Notes under the pieces: model-generated
Databases searched by the model: none
Told to the model about the DNA's origin: nothing
What the model saw: the letters and a program-made list of their open reading frames with translations, nothing else
Shown: in pieces, positions 1-9,295 of the stretch
Layout: each line of letters opens with the position of its first letter
How positions within the stretch are numbered: position 1 is the stretch's first letter
Translations under genes and position numbers: made by a program
Origin: Lysobacterales bacterium
GTDB lineage: Bacteria; Pseudomonadota; Gammaproteobacteria; Xanthomonadales; SZUA-36
Assembly: GCA_021648125.1 (NCBI GenBank)
Contig: JAKITK010000020.1
Span: 1-47,493 of the forward strand
Length of the DNA stretch: 47,493 nt
Direction: 5' to 3'

Positions 1-691
1 CTTCATGTGCGCCGGTAAAACTGCCTTTGGTATGTCCGAAAAATTCACTTTCCATTAAATCGGCGGGTATCGCCCCGCAATTTACAGGCACGAAGGGTCC
101 TTCTGCGCGTGGCCCTAGCTGATGTATGAAGTGCGCAACCAGTTCCTTGCCGGTGCCGGAATCGCCGCTGATAAATATCGGTGCTTGGCTGCGGGCAAGT
201 TTTATAGTCAAACGCCGGACTTTATCCATTGCTGGTGATTTTCCGATAAGACCTTTAAGTTTTTGTGCATGTGCCGATGAGATCGACTCTTGTTGTTTCT
301 GGCTTCCTGGCGGGTGGAGTTTAAGCGCAACCTCTACAAGGCGGCGCAGGTCTTTAATGTTGACAGGTTTGGAAACAAAATCGAATGCGCCCAATTTTAG
401 GGCGGTAACGGCATCCTCAATACTGCCATGGGCGGTGAGTACGGCTACCGGTAGGTCGGGGTATAGTTTGGATATTTCTTTAACTAGGTCTAGGCCATTG
501 CCATCGGGAAGTTTCATATCTGTCAGGCAAAAATCGAAAGTTTGCTGTTCCAGTTTTTCTCGAGCTACGGTTAAATCCTCGGCAGTGGTAACGGCAAGCC
601 CCATCCGCGAAAGGGTCATATCCAGTAGTGTAAGAATATCCGGCTCATCATCTATGACCAAAATTCGTTGTTTTATTGCTTTAGACATCAT
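1..691 (-). CDS. pilR: Sigma-54-dependent response regulator PilR (5' part, runs off the window)
   Basis: NtrC-class response regulator that activates RpoN-dependent promoters, classically the pilin gene. The visible 230 codons hold a receiver domain (start near ILVIDDEPD, phospho-acceptor Asp in CLTDMKLPDG, Lys in FVSKPVN) and the beginning of the AAA+ sigma-54 activation domain: Walker A-type SGDSGTGKE followed by the GAFTGA-like sequence GSFTGAH at the window edge. The rest of the ATPase and the DNA-binding helix-turn-helix lie outside. Two adjacent ATG codons (691 and 688) can start it; no strong ribosome site is seen. It lies 89 bp downstream of pilS on the same strand, the usual pilS-pilR order, so the pair assignment rests on family plus context. 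Another NtrC-type regulator paired with a membrane kinase is the alternative. Confidence 0.85.
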   Translation of the reverse strand, partial: MMSKAIKQRILVIDDEPDILTLLDMTLSRMGLAVTTAEDLTVAREKLEQQTFDFCLTDMKLPDGNGLDLVKEISKLYPDLPVAVLTAHGSIEDAVTALKLGAFDFVSKPVNIKDLRRLVEVALKLHPPGSQKQQESISSAHAQKLKGLIGKSPAMDKVRRLTIKLARSQAPIFISGDSGTGKELVAHFIHQLGPRAEGPFVPVNCGAIPADLMESEFFGHTKGSFTGAHE

Positions 692-780
692 GCCCCAGTA
701 TTAGTGAATTTTTTTATTTTGACTTTTACAGTTTATCTTTTTATTCATTATAGCTTTGAATCAATCGAGTTACAGCCTGC

Positions 781-2439
781 TTATTGATTATGCGCCTGTT
801 TCGCGAGTTTTTGTTCATGGCTGGCGCTTGGAATAACCAGGCGAAACAGTGCACCACTGTCAGAGGAGGAAATCACGCTAAGTTCCGTCTGATTAATATT
901 GCAGAGTTGCTGGGTAATATATAAGCCCAGCCCGGATCCCTGCTGGTGACTAGAATAAAAGGGTTCAAATATTTTTGCCAGCATATTGGTTGATATACCC
1001 GGTCCGTTATCTTCGAAATCGAGAATGATATGCCCGGAACCGTGTTTTGTATCAAGCGAGATGGTGACTTCAGTTTCCTGGTCAGCCTGACTAGCATGGG
1101 TTAACGCATTTTCTAGTAGTTGATGAATCACTTGCTGAAATTGGCTACGATCAAACAACACATAGGCGGGTTGAGGGAGCAAATTCAGGGTGATTTTCAA
1201 ACCGTTTTCAGGCATCATCTGACGATATTCAGACACCAGACTTTGTAGTTCGAGATTAAGTTGTATCACTTCGGGCCGGGAGCGTTTTTGGCGTGCGAGT
1301 TGCAGTATATTTTCGATAATATTGTTTATTCGTTCGCCTTGGTTAGTGATAATCGCTAAAAGCTGTTTATCCTCTGTACTAGTTTTCTCAGACTCTTGCA
1401 TCAGTTCGCTGGCGTTAACCATTGCTGCCAATGGATTGCGAATTTCATGGGCGATACTCCCAGATAACTTAGCCAGGGTTTCGGTGGCGATGGTACTTGC
1501 CTGGCGGGATACTTTGCTGGTGTCCTGTAAAAACACCAGGGTCGCTTCGCTGTGGGTGCCGGGGATTGTAATAAACTGTGGAATCACCGGAGAATGCCCC
1601 GGAATCAGCGACTCGGGCTCATCAATGACTTTTTTACCTGTATGCCAACGGCCTAGCAGCTTCATTAATCGCGGAGCAACCGCCGATAAATTCGTATTAG
1701 AAGTGCTGGGAGATCCGAGTAAAAACCAGGCAGATTCATTCATCAAACGAATTTCACCCGCATGATCGACCACCACAACACCGGCTCTCATCCGGCGGAT
1801 AACAATTTCGTTGATCTGCTCCATATTACGGAGATCAACAACATTTTGCTCTGCCAGTAGCTCGTATTGTTGGCTCCAGCGAGCCAGTGCGCTAAAAATC
1901 AGTGCACCGAAGAAGCAACTGGCCGCATAGATGCCCGCGCTGAGCAAGTCGTGGCTTGCGTTACCGAGAAGCAGGTCCCAAGCGGTAAAGGTGATTATGA
2001 AGATGCTCGAAAAAGCCGCGAGCGTGAAAGCGAAGCCGCGCGGCAGGATAACCGCAGCGGCACAGCACCAGAAAACCAGAAGCATGCCGGTACCTATGCT
2101 GAGACTATCGAGGGTATAAATTAAAACCATGGCGACAATAATGTCGACAATAAAAGCAAATCTCCCAAGCATGTGGGGCTGATCGGGGTTACGATTGAGA
2201 AGGGCGATCATTAACAGGCTGTCAGCAAAGTAGACAATCGCCGCAGATCTGGCGAGATTCAGTAACTCAGCCTGAACAATTTGAGTCGTGCTAGAGAACA
2301 CCAAAAACAAAATTACGCCGGCGACAATAAAGCGAAAAATATTAAAGTAAACCATCACCCGCCGAGCCAGCGCTCTGGAACTAGGGTAGTTACTAACTTT
2401 CCAGTGGCGTTGTGTGCTGTCCTGCAGGCCTGGGGTCAT
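781..2439 (-). CDS. pilS: Membrane sensor histidine kinase PilS
   Basis: 552-residue sensor kinase, partner of the downstream PilR. The N-terminal part (about residues 30-185) contains about six hydrophobic membrane segments, as in PilS, which senses pilin in the inner membrane. A PAS-like region follows (about 210-310). The dimerisation/phospho-acceptor box has His331 in SIAHEIRNPL. The ATP-binding domain has an N box (LLENALTHAS), G1 (DNGPGIS) and G2 (GSGLGLYI) motifs near the C terminus. Length is typical of PilS (about 530-550). A short purine stretch precedes the ATG. The PilS name depends on the six-segment membrane domain and the adjacent NtrC-type regulator. Confidence 0.86.
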   Translation of the reverse strand: MTPGLQDSTQRHWKVSNYPSSRALARRVMVYFNIFRFIVAGVILFLVFSSTTQIVQAELLNLARSAAIVYFADSLLMIALLNRNPDQPHMLGRFAFIVDIIVAMVLIYTLDSLSIGTGMLLVFWCCAAAVILPRGFAFTLAAFSSIFIITFTAWDLLLGNASHDLLSAGIYAASCFFGALIFSALARWSQQYELLAEQNVVDLRNMEQINEIVIRRMRAGVVVVDHAGEIRLMNESAWFLLGSPSTSNTNLSAVAPRLMKLLGRWHTGKKVIDEPESLIPGHSPVIPQFITIPGTHSEATLVFLQDTSKVSRQASTIATETLAKLSGSIAHEIRNPLAAMVNASELMQESEKTSTEDKQLLAIITNQGERINNIIENILQLARQKRSRPEVIQLNLELQSLVSEYRQMMPENGLKITLNLLPQPAYVLFDRSQFQQVIHQLLENALTHASQADQETEVTISLDTKHGSGHIILDFEDNGPGISTNMLAKIFEPFYSSHQQGSGLGLYITQQLCNINQTELSVISSSDSGALFRLVIPSASHEQKLAKQAHNQ

Positions 2440-2727
2440 TTTCCCATATCCCTCTAACCCGTATTAATCGATTCCCCTCGATCAATGGGCGTTCCTCCCT
2501 TATACGCTGGCCATGATGACAGCTTGGATGAAGTTATCAAAGACCTGTCAGGCCAATTGCAATATACCACAAGTGGCATTAGCAGCGCTTGTGCATTTTC
2601 TCAAGCGTGTGGTTATCACGACATTCATGAGTTTGTGCCCGACTGATGTTTTCAGGTTTTTTTATTGGAAGCTAAAGATTTATCAAGTCACTGTGTATTA
2701 AGCATATAAGTTGCAAGCGCCTTCTGG
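2440..2727. other. Intergenic region between pilS and the toxin gene
   Basis: About 290 bp without a supportable gene. It must carry the pilS promoter (reading leftward). I see no tRNA, strong hairpin terminator or repeat here. The short open frame on the plus strand has no recognisable product and is dismissed. Confidence 0.5.
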
Positions 2728-3003
2728 TTAATAGACTTGGCCGTAATCTCCAATATTGATCAGAATTATTTCTTGATCCTGAATGACAAACTCCAGAACG
2801 ATGCGGTAGTGCATGTTAATCGATACAGAGGATAAATGTTTCAGACGCCCCTTAAGTTTATGTAAACGCAAAGATGGGTGGCGTGGGTTAAGTTCCAAAA
2901 GCTGAAGCGTTTTGCGATATTGCTTATGAATATCAGGGTGTTTGCGCAAGAATATTTTGGTTTTTTTAATATAAGTTTCGGGGTAAATAAGGGTGTATGT
3001 CAT
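2728..3003 (-). CDS. RelE/ParE-superfamily toxin of a type II toxin-antitoxin pair
   Basis: 91-residue protein with the RelE/StbE/YafQ-like pattern: N-terminal basic helices (KKTKIFLRKHPD), the segment HPSLRLHKLKG, then SINMHYRIVLEF and a C-terminal IGDYGQVY resembling the family's IGDHDxVY ending. Members usually cleave mRNA on the ribosome (RelE/YafQ type) or poison gyrase (ParE type); the sequence alone does not decide which. Its ATG overlaps the antitoxin stop codon in a TAATG junction, implying coupled translation from one transcript. Length is normal and no damage is visible, so it may be active. Confidence 0.85.
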   Translation of the reverse strand: MTYTLIYPETYIKKTKIFLRKHPDIHKQYRKTLQLLELNPRHPSLRLHKLKGRLKHLSSVSINMHYRIVLEFVIQDQEIILINIGDYGQVY

Positions 3004-3254
3004 TAACTGCTTACACGCTTCATGTGGTCATCCACACTTTCTTGGTGAACACGACCTGCTGCTATATCCGCTTTTGCCTCAAGCACTGCAATTTCCAGTT
3101 CATACTCTCTGATTTTATTGTATTTTTCGAGATTGATAACGACAAATTTTTCCTTGCCTCGAACGGTAATAACCGCTTCGTCTGCATCAATAAGCGTATT
3201 TTCGAGTATGGAAACACCCTTGGTTTTTAATTCATTAGCCGTAATAGTGGGCAT
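3003..3254 (-). CDS. Phd/YefM-family antitoxin
   Basis: 83-residue antitoxin. The N-terminal MPTITANELKTKG with VITVRGKEKFVVI is the Phd/YefM DNA-binding fold; the C-terminal part from about residue 50 is charged and helical (EYELEIAVLEAKADIAAG), as expected of the toxin-binding tail. It is the first gene of the pair and overlaps the toxin start by one base. Such antitoxins bind their own promoter, and an imperfect palindrome lies just upstream. The function is inferred from family and pairing. Confidence 0.87.
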   Translation of the reverse strand: MPTITANELKTKGVSILENTLIDADEAVITVRGKEKFVVINLEKYNKIREYELEIAVLEAKADIAAGRVHQESVDDHMKRVSS

Positions 3255-3270
3255 AGCTTGCTTCGTTAAA

Positions 3271-3300
3271 GTGTTATTAATCGTACTATTAATGATACAC
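3271..3300 (-). promoter_or_regulatory. Imperfect palindrome upstream of the toxin-antitoxin pair, candidate operator
   Basis: The 30-bp AT-rich stretch begins GTGTTATTAAT and ends ATTAATGATACAC, giving GTGT/ACAC ends and internal ATTAAT half-sites in inverted order. It starts 17 bp upstream of the antitoxin ATG, where Phd-type antitoxins usually autoregulate. Binding is inferred, not shown. Confidence 0.45.
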
Positions 3301-3474
3301 TAAAATACCCACTAAAGTAATTGCAGCATTACCCTTTGCTAACAAGTCGTTTTTAAGCGAAAATATCCCCTGATTTAATCGCTTTGTCTGCAATGCAGTT
3401 TTCTTGTTCAGATTTAGCCGCCCCCGGACTTCGCAGTTGACTGTCATAAGTTAGCTGACAATAGAGGTAAGACT

Positions 3475-4635
3475 ATGAATTTCCATGAATATCAGTCAAA
3501 AGAACTGTTTGAGCGTTACGCCATACCCGTACCCGCAGGTGAAATTGCCAGAACTGCCGATGAGGCCGTTGAAGCTGCCAAGAAGGTGGGTGGTGAGATG
3601 TGGGTGGTAAAAGCGCAAGTACATGCAGGCGGTCGCGGTAAAGCGGGTGGGGTTAAGCTGGCGAATTCGTTGGAAGAAGTGCGGGACCTTGCTGAAAAAA
3701 TGCTGGGAATGACCATCACTACTTATCAAACCGGCGGGCGGGCGTTGCCGGTAAATGAAGTGTTAATCGCTGAGGCCACAGATATTGCCGCTGAGTTATA
3801 TCTATCGGTATTGGTCGATCGCGCCAATCGCTGCATTACCTTTATGGGCTCTGCCGCAGGTGGTATGGATATTGAACAGGTTGCTGAAACTGAGCCGGAA
3901 AAAATTATAACGGTGCAGGTTAATAATACCGCAGGCTTGATGCCTTACCAATGCCGGCAGATGGGTTTTGGTATGGGCTTGAATGCCTTGCAGGTTCGCC
4001 AGATGACCAAAATCATGATGGCTCTGTATCAGTTGTTTATTGATCTAGATTGCAGTCTGGTTGAAGTTAATCCATTGATTATAGATGGTGAGGGTAATCT
4101 TTGTGCCCTGGATGCCAAGATCAATTCTGATGATAACGCCATGTTCCGGCATCCAGACCTGGAAGCCATGCGTGATGATTCCCAAGAAGACTCTGTCGAA
4201 GTTGAAGCGATGAAACATGACCTCAACTATGTCACCCTCGAGGGTAATATTGCCTGCATGGTTAATGGTGCAGGCCTGGCGATGGCAACTATGGATGTGA
4301 TCAAGCTCAACGGTGGCGAGCCGGCTAACTTTTTGGATGTAGGCGGTACTGCTGATGCTGAGCGGGTTGCCAATGCGTTCAAACTGATTTTATCAAGCGA
4401 CACAGTCGATACCATTTTGGTCAATATTTTCGGCGGTATTGTTCGCTGTGACCTAATCGCCGAGGGTATTCTCCAGGCTATCAGGGATGTAGGTGTTGAA
4501 GTGCCGATCGTGGTGCGTCTGGAAGGCAATAATGCCAAAAAAGGCCTGCAGTTATTAGCAGATAGTGGTCAGGCGGTAATTACCGCATCAGATTTGAACG
4601 ACGCGGCAGCAAAAGCTATCGCGGCAGCGGCATAG
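3475..4635 (+). CDS. sucC: Succinyl-CoA synthetase (ADP-forming) subunit beta
   Basis: 386 residues, normal length. The beta subunit of the TCA-cycle enzyme that interconverts succinyl-CoA and succinate with substrate-level phosphorylation. It opens with [12 protein letters not shown], has the ATP-grasp nucleotide-binding region ([17 protein letters not shown] near residues 44-60), SLVEVNPLI and the CoA-ligase part with NFLDVGGTA and [11 protein letters not shown] good ribosome site (agaggtaag) precedes the ATG. It lies 10 bp before sucD, so the two are co-transcribed. sucAB and sdh are not adjacent here. Confidence 0.97.
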   Translation: MNFHEYQSKELFERYAIPVPAGEIARTADEAVEAAKKVGGEMWVVKAQVHAGGRGKAGGVKLANSLEEVRDLAEKMLGMTITTYQTGGRALPVNEVLIAEATDIAAELYLSVLVDRANRCITFMGSAAGGMDIEQVAETEPEKIITVQVNNTAGLMPYQCRQMGFGMGLNALQVRQMTKIMMALYQLFIDLDCSLVEVNPLIIDGEGNLCALDAKINSDDNAMFRHPDLEAMRDDSQEDSVEVEAMKHDLNYVTLEGNIACMVNGAGLAMATMDVIKLNGGEPANFLDVGGTADAERVANAFKLILSSDTVDTILVNIFGGIVRCDLIAEGILQAIRDVGVEVPIVVRLEGNNAKKGLQLLADSGQAVITASDLNDAAAKAIAAAA

Positions 4636-4645
4636 GGATTTCGGC

Positions 4646-5518
4646 ATGAGTGTATTAATTAATAAAGACACCAAAGTGATTTGTCAGGGTTTTACCGGCA
4701 AACAGGGTACTTTCCATTCCGAGCAGGCCATTGCCTACGGTACGCAACTGGTTGGTGGTGTTACGCCGGGTAAAGGCGGCAGTACGCATCTGGAATTACC
4801 AGTATTTGATACCGTAAAAGACGCGGTTAGTGAAACCGGCGCCAATGCCACAGTCATTTATGTGCCACCACCGTTTGCAGCCGATGCCATCCTCGAAGCC
4901 GCTGATGCCGGTATTCGAGTCATTGTGGCGATTACCGAAGGTATACCGGTACTGGATATGATTCGTGCCAAAGCAGTGATTTCAGAAATGGAAGATACCT
5001 GGCTGATTGGCCCGAACTGCCCGGGTATTATTACCCCAGGTGAATGTAAAATCGGCATTATGCCCGGTGATATTCACATGAAAGGTAAGGTGGGTGTGGT
5101 CTCCCGTTCAGGTACTTTGACCTACGAAGCGGTTTACCAGACCACTGTTGTTGGTCTGGGTCAGACCACTTGTATTGGTATTGGTGGCGACCCGATTAAC
5201 GGCATGAATTTTATCGATTGCCTGCGCTTATTCCAGGACGACCCAGAAACCGAAGGCATCATCATGGTTGGCGAAATCGGTGGCGATGCTGAAGAGCTGG
5301 CAGCTGAATTTATTTCTGATTATGTAACTAAACCAGTTGCCGCCTATGTGGCCGGTGTTACCGCACCTCCGGGTAAACGCATGGGTCATGCCGGCGCTAT
5401 TATCGCCGGCGGTAAAGGTACCGCAGATGCTAAGTATGCGGCGCTGGAAGAAGCCAATGTTTCTACCGTGCGCTCACCAGCAGATCTAGGCCAGGCAATT
5501 CTCGAGCGCCTTTCCTAA
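4646..5518 (+). CDS. sucD: Succinyl-CoA synthetase subunit alpha
   Basis: 290 residues, full length. It carries the CoA-binding Rossmann-like domain ([21 protein letters not shown]), the middle [20 protein letters not shown] and the active-site phosphohistidine at His248 in [11 protein letters not shown]. Together with SucC it makes the alpha2-beta2 enzyme in the cytosol. Nothing is unusual. A long imperfect hairpin lies just after the stop codon. Confidence 0.97.
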   Translation: MSVLINKDTKVICQGFTGKQGTFHSEQAIAYGTQLVGGVTPGKGGSTHLELPVFDTVKDAVSETGANATVIYVPPPFAADAILEAADAGIRVIVAITEGIPVLDMIRAKAVISEMEDTWLIGPNCPGIITPGECKIGIMPGDIHMKGKVGVVSRSGTLTYEAVYQTTVVGLGQTTCIGIGGDPINGMNFIDCLRLFQDDPETEGIIMVGEIGGDAEELAAEFISDYVTKPVAAYVAGVTAPPGKRMGHAGAIIAGGKGTADAKYAALEEANVSTVRSPADLGQAILERLS

Positions 5519-5534
5519 GCATCCAGTGTGTTCG

Positions 5535-5606
5535 CAAGCTTAACGCACCCTAGCCAAATATTACTCGGTGGTAGGGCGCTGTTAGCCGTAGGCGTAACGC
5601 ACCGGC
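5535..5606. repeat. Dispersed long-hairpin repeat, copy A
   Basis: Imperfect inverted sequence: left arm GCTTAACGCACCCTA (about 5538-5552), right arm TAGGGCGCTGTTAGC (about 5572-5586), continuing into GTAGGCGTAACGCACCGG. The right half, read on the minus strand (CCGGTGCGTTACGCC... to GCCCTA), resembles the left arm of the repeat after dapE at 14304-14385. It lies between convergent sucD and the decayed permease, so it may also act as a bidirectional terminator, though no clear T tract is present. Confidence 0.6.
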
Positions 5607-5680
5607 GCTCGGGGGCTTTTAAATTTTTAACGGCCTCTGCGACTACTGCGCTCGCACTTAGGAGGCCGCTTATAATCCGT

Positions 5681-6393
5681 TCATCCATGTTTAAGTCGCC
5701 ATTCGGGATTGCCTGGTGCCGCAGTAGGTATCATCCATGCACTCATAGTGGCAATTATCGCCATCGCCAAAACAATCAAGGGACCGGTGGGATAGTCAAA
5801 CCCTATCGACAAGCTGATTCCAGCTATATACCCAATAAAACCAATCAGCCAGGCGACTGGCAACTGCCGTCTATAGCTGAGATTTCTTGTTGCAAGCGCG
5901 GGAATAATTAGGCTGGCAAATACCAAATACACACCAACAAGCTGTACGGATGCAGTTATGGCGATGGCAAAAATAAGGTAAAAAACGATGGGAGATAGGC
6001 GCTTTTGTAGCTTGAACCAAACACCTAGTAATATGCTATAAATAGCAGCGATAGGAAGTAGTTGCTGGTAATTAACCCACAAAATTTGTCCCACTAACAA
6101 GTTTTTTAACTGCTCCCCGCCATGCGGGTTATCTGCCAGTAGCAGAACGCTGGCGGAGGATGCCAGCACAAATAAAACCCCAATTAATGCTTCTTGAATA
6201 TCCGGCCAGTGTTTTTCAGCCAGCTGTTGTTCCGCTTTTTGCAGTCGCATTTCGAGCGACTGGATCCGTTGTTCATACTGGTTTTTGATTTCATTGAGTT
6301 CAGCGCGGATAGCTGCAATGTTTTCATCGGCTATAGCAACCGGCGCAAATACAATGAGGCAGAGAGTTAGGGCATATTGTGTTATTTTCTAAT
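5681..6393 (-). pseudogene. Decayed fusion: secreted coiled-coil protein 5' end joined to ABC-3 (ZnuB-like) metal permease 3' part
   Basis: The open frame from 6250 encodes 189 residues, but the frame stays open upstream to about 6385. It first reads a signal-peptide-like core (QYALTLCLIVFAPVAIA) and a coiled coil (IRAELNEIKNQYEQRIQSLE) resembling the start of a secreted or outer-membrane protein. At about 6215 this changes into the interior of a zinc/manganese ABC permease: PDIQEALIGVLFVLA, NPHGGEQLKNLLVGQILW, then SVQLVGVYLVFASLIIPALA, with several membrane segments. About the first 90-100 residues of a normal permease are missing. The presumed original start is also lost: ATTAGAAAATAACA at 6393 looks like ATGAGAAAAATAACA with a G-to-T change and one A deleted. 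I read this as a deletion that joined two neighbouring genes, followed by decay. A translated 189-residue remnant from the internal ATG cannot be excluded, but it could not form a complete permease. Confidence 0.75.
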
Positions 6394-6475
6394 GCCACTT
6401 ATGTAGGTTACTAAGGAGTTTATAGGTACTGGTAATTTTCCTGTAACCGAACAAGACCAAGAACATAACTCAGGT

Positions 6476-8083
6476 TTAGAACTTATCCCGCCAACCTGAG
6501 GTAATCGGATAACGCCGGTCGCGACCGAATGCCCGGGCGGTAATCCGCACACCGGGTGCCGCCTGGCGGCGTTTATATTCATTCATTAATACCATCGCCG
6601 CTATCCGCTCAACTGTAGCTGGGTCAAAACCTTGGGCTACAATTTCTTTGACTGAGTGGTCTTGCTCTACATATTGCTCAAGGATCGCATCTAAAATAGG
6701 ATACGGTGGCAGCGAATCTTCATCTTTCTGATCCGGTGCCAGCTCTGCTGATGGTGGTCTGTCGATAACCGCCTGCGGGATTGCCGGGCTGATAGTGTTG
6801 CGAAAGTTGCAGAGTTCTACCACCAAAGTTTTAGCACAATCTTTAATCGGTGCGAAGCCACCGGCCATATCGCCATAAATAGTTGAATAGCCCACCGCAA
6901 GTTCACTCTTATTACCGGTGCTTAAAGGCAGCCATCCAAATTTATTAGACATCGCCATAACAATAACCCCACGGCAGCGAGCCTGGATGTTTTCTTCGGT
7001 AGTATCTGCCGCGTGATCTGCAAAGGCCGAATCCAATGAATCCAGAAATGCACGGAAGGATGGTTCAATTGAAATCGTGCGGTGGTCGATGCCAAGCAAG
7101 TCCGCCTGTTCAATTGCAAGGTCTAGGCTAAGTTGGCTGGTATGTCGGGAAGGCATCATTATTGTATGCACATTGTCTGCACCTAGGGCATCGTAGGCGA
7201 GGATCAGCGTTAGCGCAGAATCTATACCTCCGGATAAACCCAGTACAACTTCACTAAAACCATTTTTGTGTACATAGTCGCGCAGACCGGTCACCAGTAC
7301 CTGGTAAATTTCTTCTAACTCAGCTAGATCAGTCTGTGGCCAGTCGGCTTGTAGGTCAGATTTATCAAACTGACAATAGAGCAGTACATCTTCACATAAG
7401 GGGCCGCTTGCAATTAGCCCACCATCGGCACTGATTAACATACTGCGGCCGTCAAATACCAACTCGTCCTGCCCACCGGTCGTGTTGAGATAGATCATTG
7501 GGCAGTTAGTTTCTTGACAGCGCTGACCCATGTTATTAAGCCGGTGTGGGAATTTACCGCGTGCATAGGGCGAGGCATTCGCAACCAGCAATATTTCGGC
7601 ACCGGCATCGACACAGGTGTTAACCACCTGCCTCGACCAACTGTCTTCACAAACCAGTAAGCCAAGTTTATGCCCCTTGATGTCGATGACCAAAGCGTGA
7701 CTTCCCTGCTGGAAATAGCGGTGTTCATCAAACACCAAATAATTCGGCAGGCGTTGTTTTTGGTAGGTGGCGCGAATACTACCTGCAGATATCCAGCTGA
7801 GACAATTAAACCGTTGTCCTGAGCGGCTACTCGGGTGGCCGATAATGACATCAATAGTGTTTGTTTCTGCGGCAAGCTGTTTTAAGGCAGCTTCTGCAGC
7901 CTCAAGAAAACTCGGTCGTAGCAGCAGATCTTCCGGTGGGTAACCGCTTAGACTGAGTTCTGGGAAAAAGATCAAGTCAGCACCGTTTGCTGCGGCTTCA
8001 GCGATTAATTTCCGTGATAGCGCAAGGTTGTTGTCGATATCGCCAACCGCAAAATTGAATTGTGCCAGGGCAATTTTCAGCAT
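6476..8083 (-). CDS. nadE: Glutamine-dependent NAD+ synthetase
   Basis: 535 residues, the two-domain form. The N-terminal nitrilase-type glutaminase shows the triad Glu42 (FFPELSLSGYP), Lys109 (TYQKQRLPNY) and Cys145 (LLVCEDSW). The C-terminal synthetase has the PP-loop LSGGIDSAL (about 283-291) and STGNKSELAVGY. It amidates deamido-NAD with ammonia channelled from glutamine, the last step of NAD synthesis. It diverges from cysK across 194 bp. No abnormality is seen. Confidence 0.96.
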   Translation of the reverse strand: MLKIALAQFNFAVGDIDNNLALSRKLIAEAAANGADLIFFPELSLSGYPPEDLLLRPSFLEAAEAALKQLAAETNTIDVIIGHPSSRSGQRFNCLSWISAGSIRATYQKQRLPNYLVFDEHRYFQQGSHALVIDIKGHKLGLLVCEDSWSRQVVNTCVDAGAEILLVANASPYARGKFPHRLNNMGQRCQETNCPMIYLNTTGGQDELVFDGRSMLISADGGLIASGPLCEDVLLYCQFDKSDLQADWPQTDLAELEEIYQVLVTGLRDYVHKNGFSEVVLGLSGGIDSALTLILAYDALGADNVHTIMMPSRHTSQLSLDLAIEQADLLGIDHRTISIEPSFRAFLDSLDSAFADHAADTTEENIQARCRGVIVMAMSNKFGWLPLSTGNKSELAVGYSTIYGDMAGGFAPIKDCAKTLVVELCNFRNTISPAIPQAVIDRPPSAELAPDQKDEDSLPPYPILDAILEQYVEQDHSVKEIVAQGFDPATVERIAAMVLMNEYKRRQAAPGVRITARAFGRDRRYPITSGWRDKF

Positions 8084-8277
8084 ATAAAATAAATGATTGA
8101 ACCAAAGTTGAACTAAAGGTGGAATGATACCTCAAAACGATGAGCCTTTCTTTATCAACAACAGCTTCAAGACTTACAGTGATATGGCATGACCTTTTAC
8201 CCTGTTTTTATTGCTGAAAGAGGCTACACTGAACTTGTTGAATAGACTCTGGTGACCTAACAAAAGAGGCAAACGCT

Positions 8278-9237
8278 ATGATCCACGACTCAATATTAAC
8301 AACAATTGGTAATACCCCGGTGGTTCGAATTAATCGGTTGGCTCCGGTGCATGTTGACTTGTTTGTCAAAATTGAAGCATTTAATCCAATGGCATCAGTC
8401 AAAGACCGCTTGGCCTTTGCAATTATTCAAGATGCTGAAAATCGCGGGCTATTACGCCCCGGGCAAACTGTAATTGAAGCCACCTCAGGAAATACCGGCA
8501 TTGCCCTGGCAATGGTTTGTGCTGCAAAAGGCTATCAGTTTGTGGCGGTAATGGCTGAATCTTTTTCTGTGGAACGCCGTTCATTGATGCGTTTTATGGG
8601 TGCAAAAGTGGTCCTTACACCTGCCGCCGAGCGGGCGACAGGTATGTTGCGGGTGGCGGAGGAGTTAGCCGAAGCCAATGGTTGGTTTTTAGCCAACCAG
8701 TTTAACAATGAGGCTAATCCAGCCTATCATCGTAATACCACCGCCCCGGAAATACTGCGTGATTTTGCCAACCAACGGCTCGATTACTTTGTATCGGGTT
8801 GGGGTACCGGTGGCACCATGACCGGTACCGGCGGAGTACTTAAAGTGGCAAGGCCTGATATCAAGGTTATTACCTGTGACCCCACAGTTGCACCGGTGCT
8901 TTCCGGTGGTGATTGGCAGCCGCATAAAATCCAGGGCTGGACTCCAGACTTTGTCCCCTCGATTTTAAATAAAGATATTTGCGATGACACGGTATATATT
9001 GATGACGAGCTGGCTATCGCTACATCCCGTGAGTTGGCAACTGAAGAAGGAATATTCTGCGGAATTTCAGCTGGGGCCACACTGGCAGCGGCTATCAAGG
9101 TGGCAGAAACCGCTCCCAGTGGTTCCAGTATTCTAGCTATGCTTCCTGATACTGGCGAGCGTTACCTGAGCACACCGTTATTTGAAGGCATTCCGGAAGG
9201 CTCTGATGATGACCTACTCGAAACCCTGAACTCATAG
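8278..9237 (+). CDS. cysK: Cysteine synthase (O-acetylserine sulfhydrylase, CysK type)
   Basis: 319-residue PLP enzyme making cysteine from O-acetylserine and sulfide. Lys42 in NPMASVKDRLA is the PLP Schiff-base residue; TSGNTGIALA (69-78) binds the substrate carboxylate; the glycine-rich WGTGGTMTGTGGVLK holds the PLP phosphate; CGISAGA and the C-terminal LPDTGERYLSTPLF favour CysK over the shorter CysM. A purine-rich site (aaagaggcaaa) precedes the ATG. CysM is the alternative, but the function is essentially the same. It is convergent with oxyR. Confidence 0.9.
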   Translation: MIHDSILTTIGNTPVVRINRLAPVHVDLFVKIEAFNPMASVKDRLAFAIIQDAENRGLLRPGQTVIEATSGNTGIALAMVCAAKGYQFVAVMAESFSVERRSLMRFMGAKVVLTPAAERATGMLRVAEELAEANGWFLANQFNNEANPAYHRNTTAPEILRDFANQRLDYFVSGWGTGGTMTGTGGVLKVARPDIKVITCDPTVAPVLSGGDWQPHKIQGWTPDFVPSILNKDICDDTVYIDDELAIATSRELATEEGIFCGISAGATLAAAIKVAETAPSGSSILAMLPDTGERYLSTPLFEGIPEGSDDDLLETLNS

Positions 9238-9247
9238 GTTTTATTAG

Positions 9248-9295
9248 TAACTGTAGGGTGGACATAAATAAATGCCAATCCTACGGCTACAGTTT
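9248..9295. repeat. Imperfect hairpin between cysK and oxyR
   Basis: ACTGTAGGGTGGACAT pairs imperfectly with the later ATGCCAATCCTACGGCTACAGT. It sits between convergent stop codons and overlaps the last codons of oxyR. It lacks a T tract on either side. The TAGGGTG core is shared with the other hairpin repeats (5535 and 14304), but the relationship is weak. Confidence 0.4.

Noticed and set aside
126-704. Plus-strand open frame of 192 codons at the left end
   Set aside because: It is the antisense of pilR, whose receiver and AAA+ motifs are unmistakable on the minus strand.
5528-5911. Plus-strand frame after sucD
   Set aside because: It runs through the hairpin repeat and antisense to the permease remnant; no protein features are recognisable.
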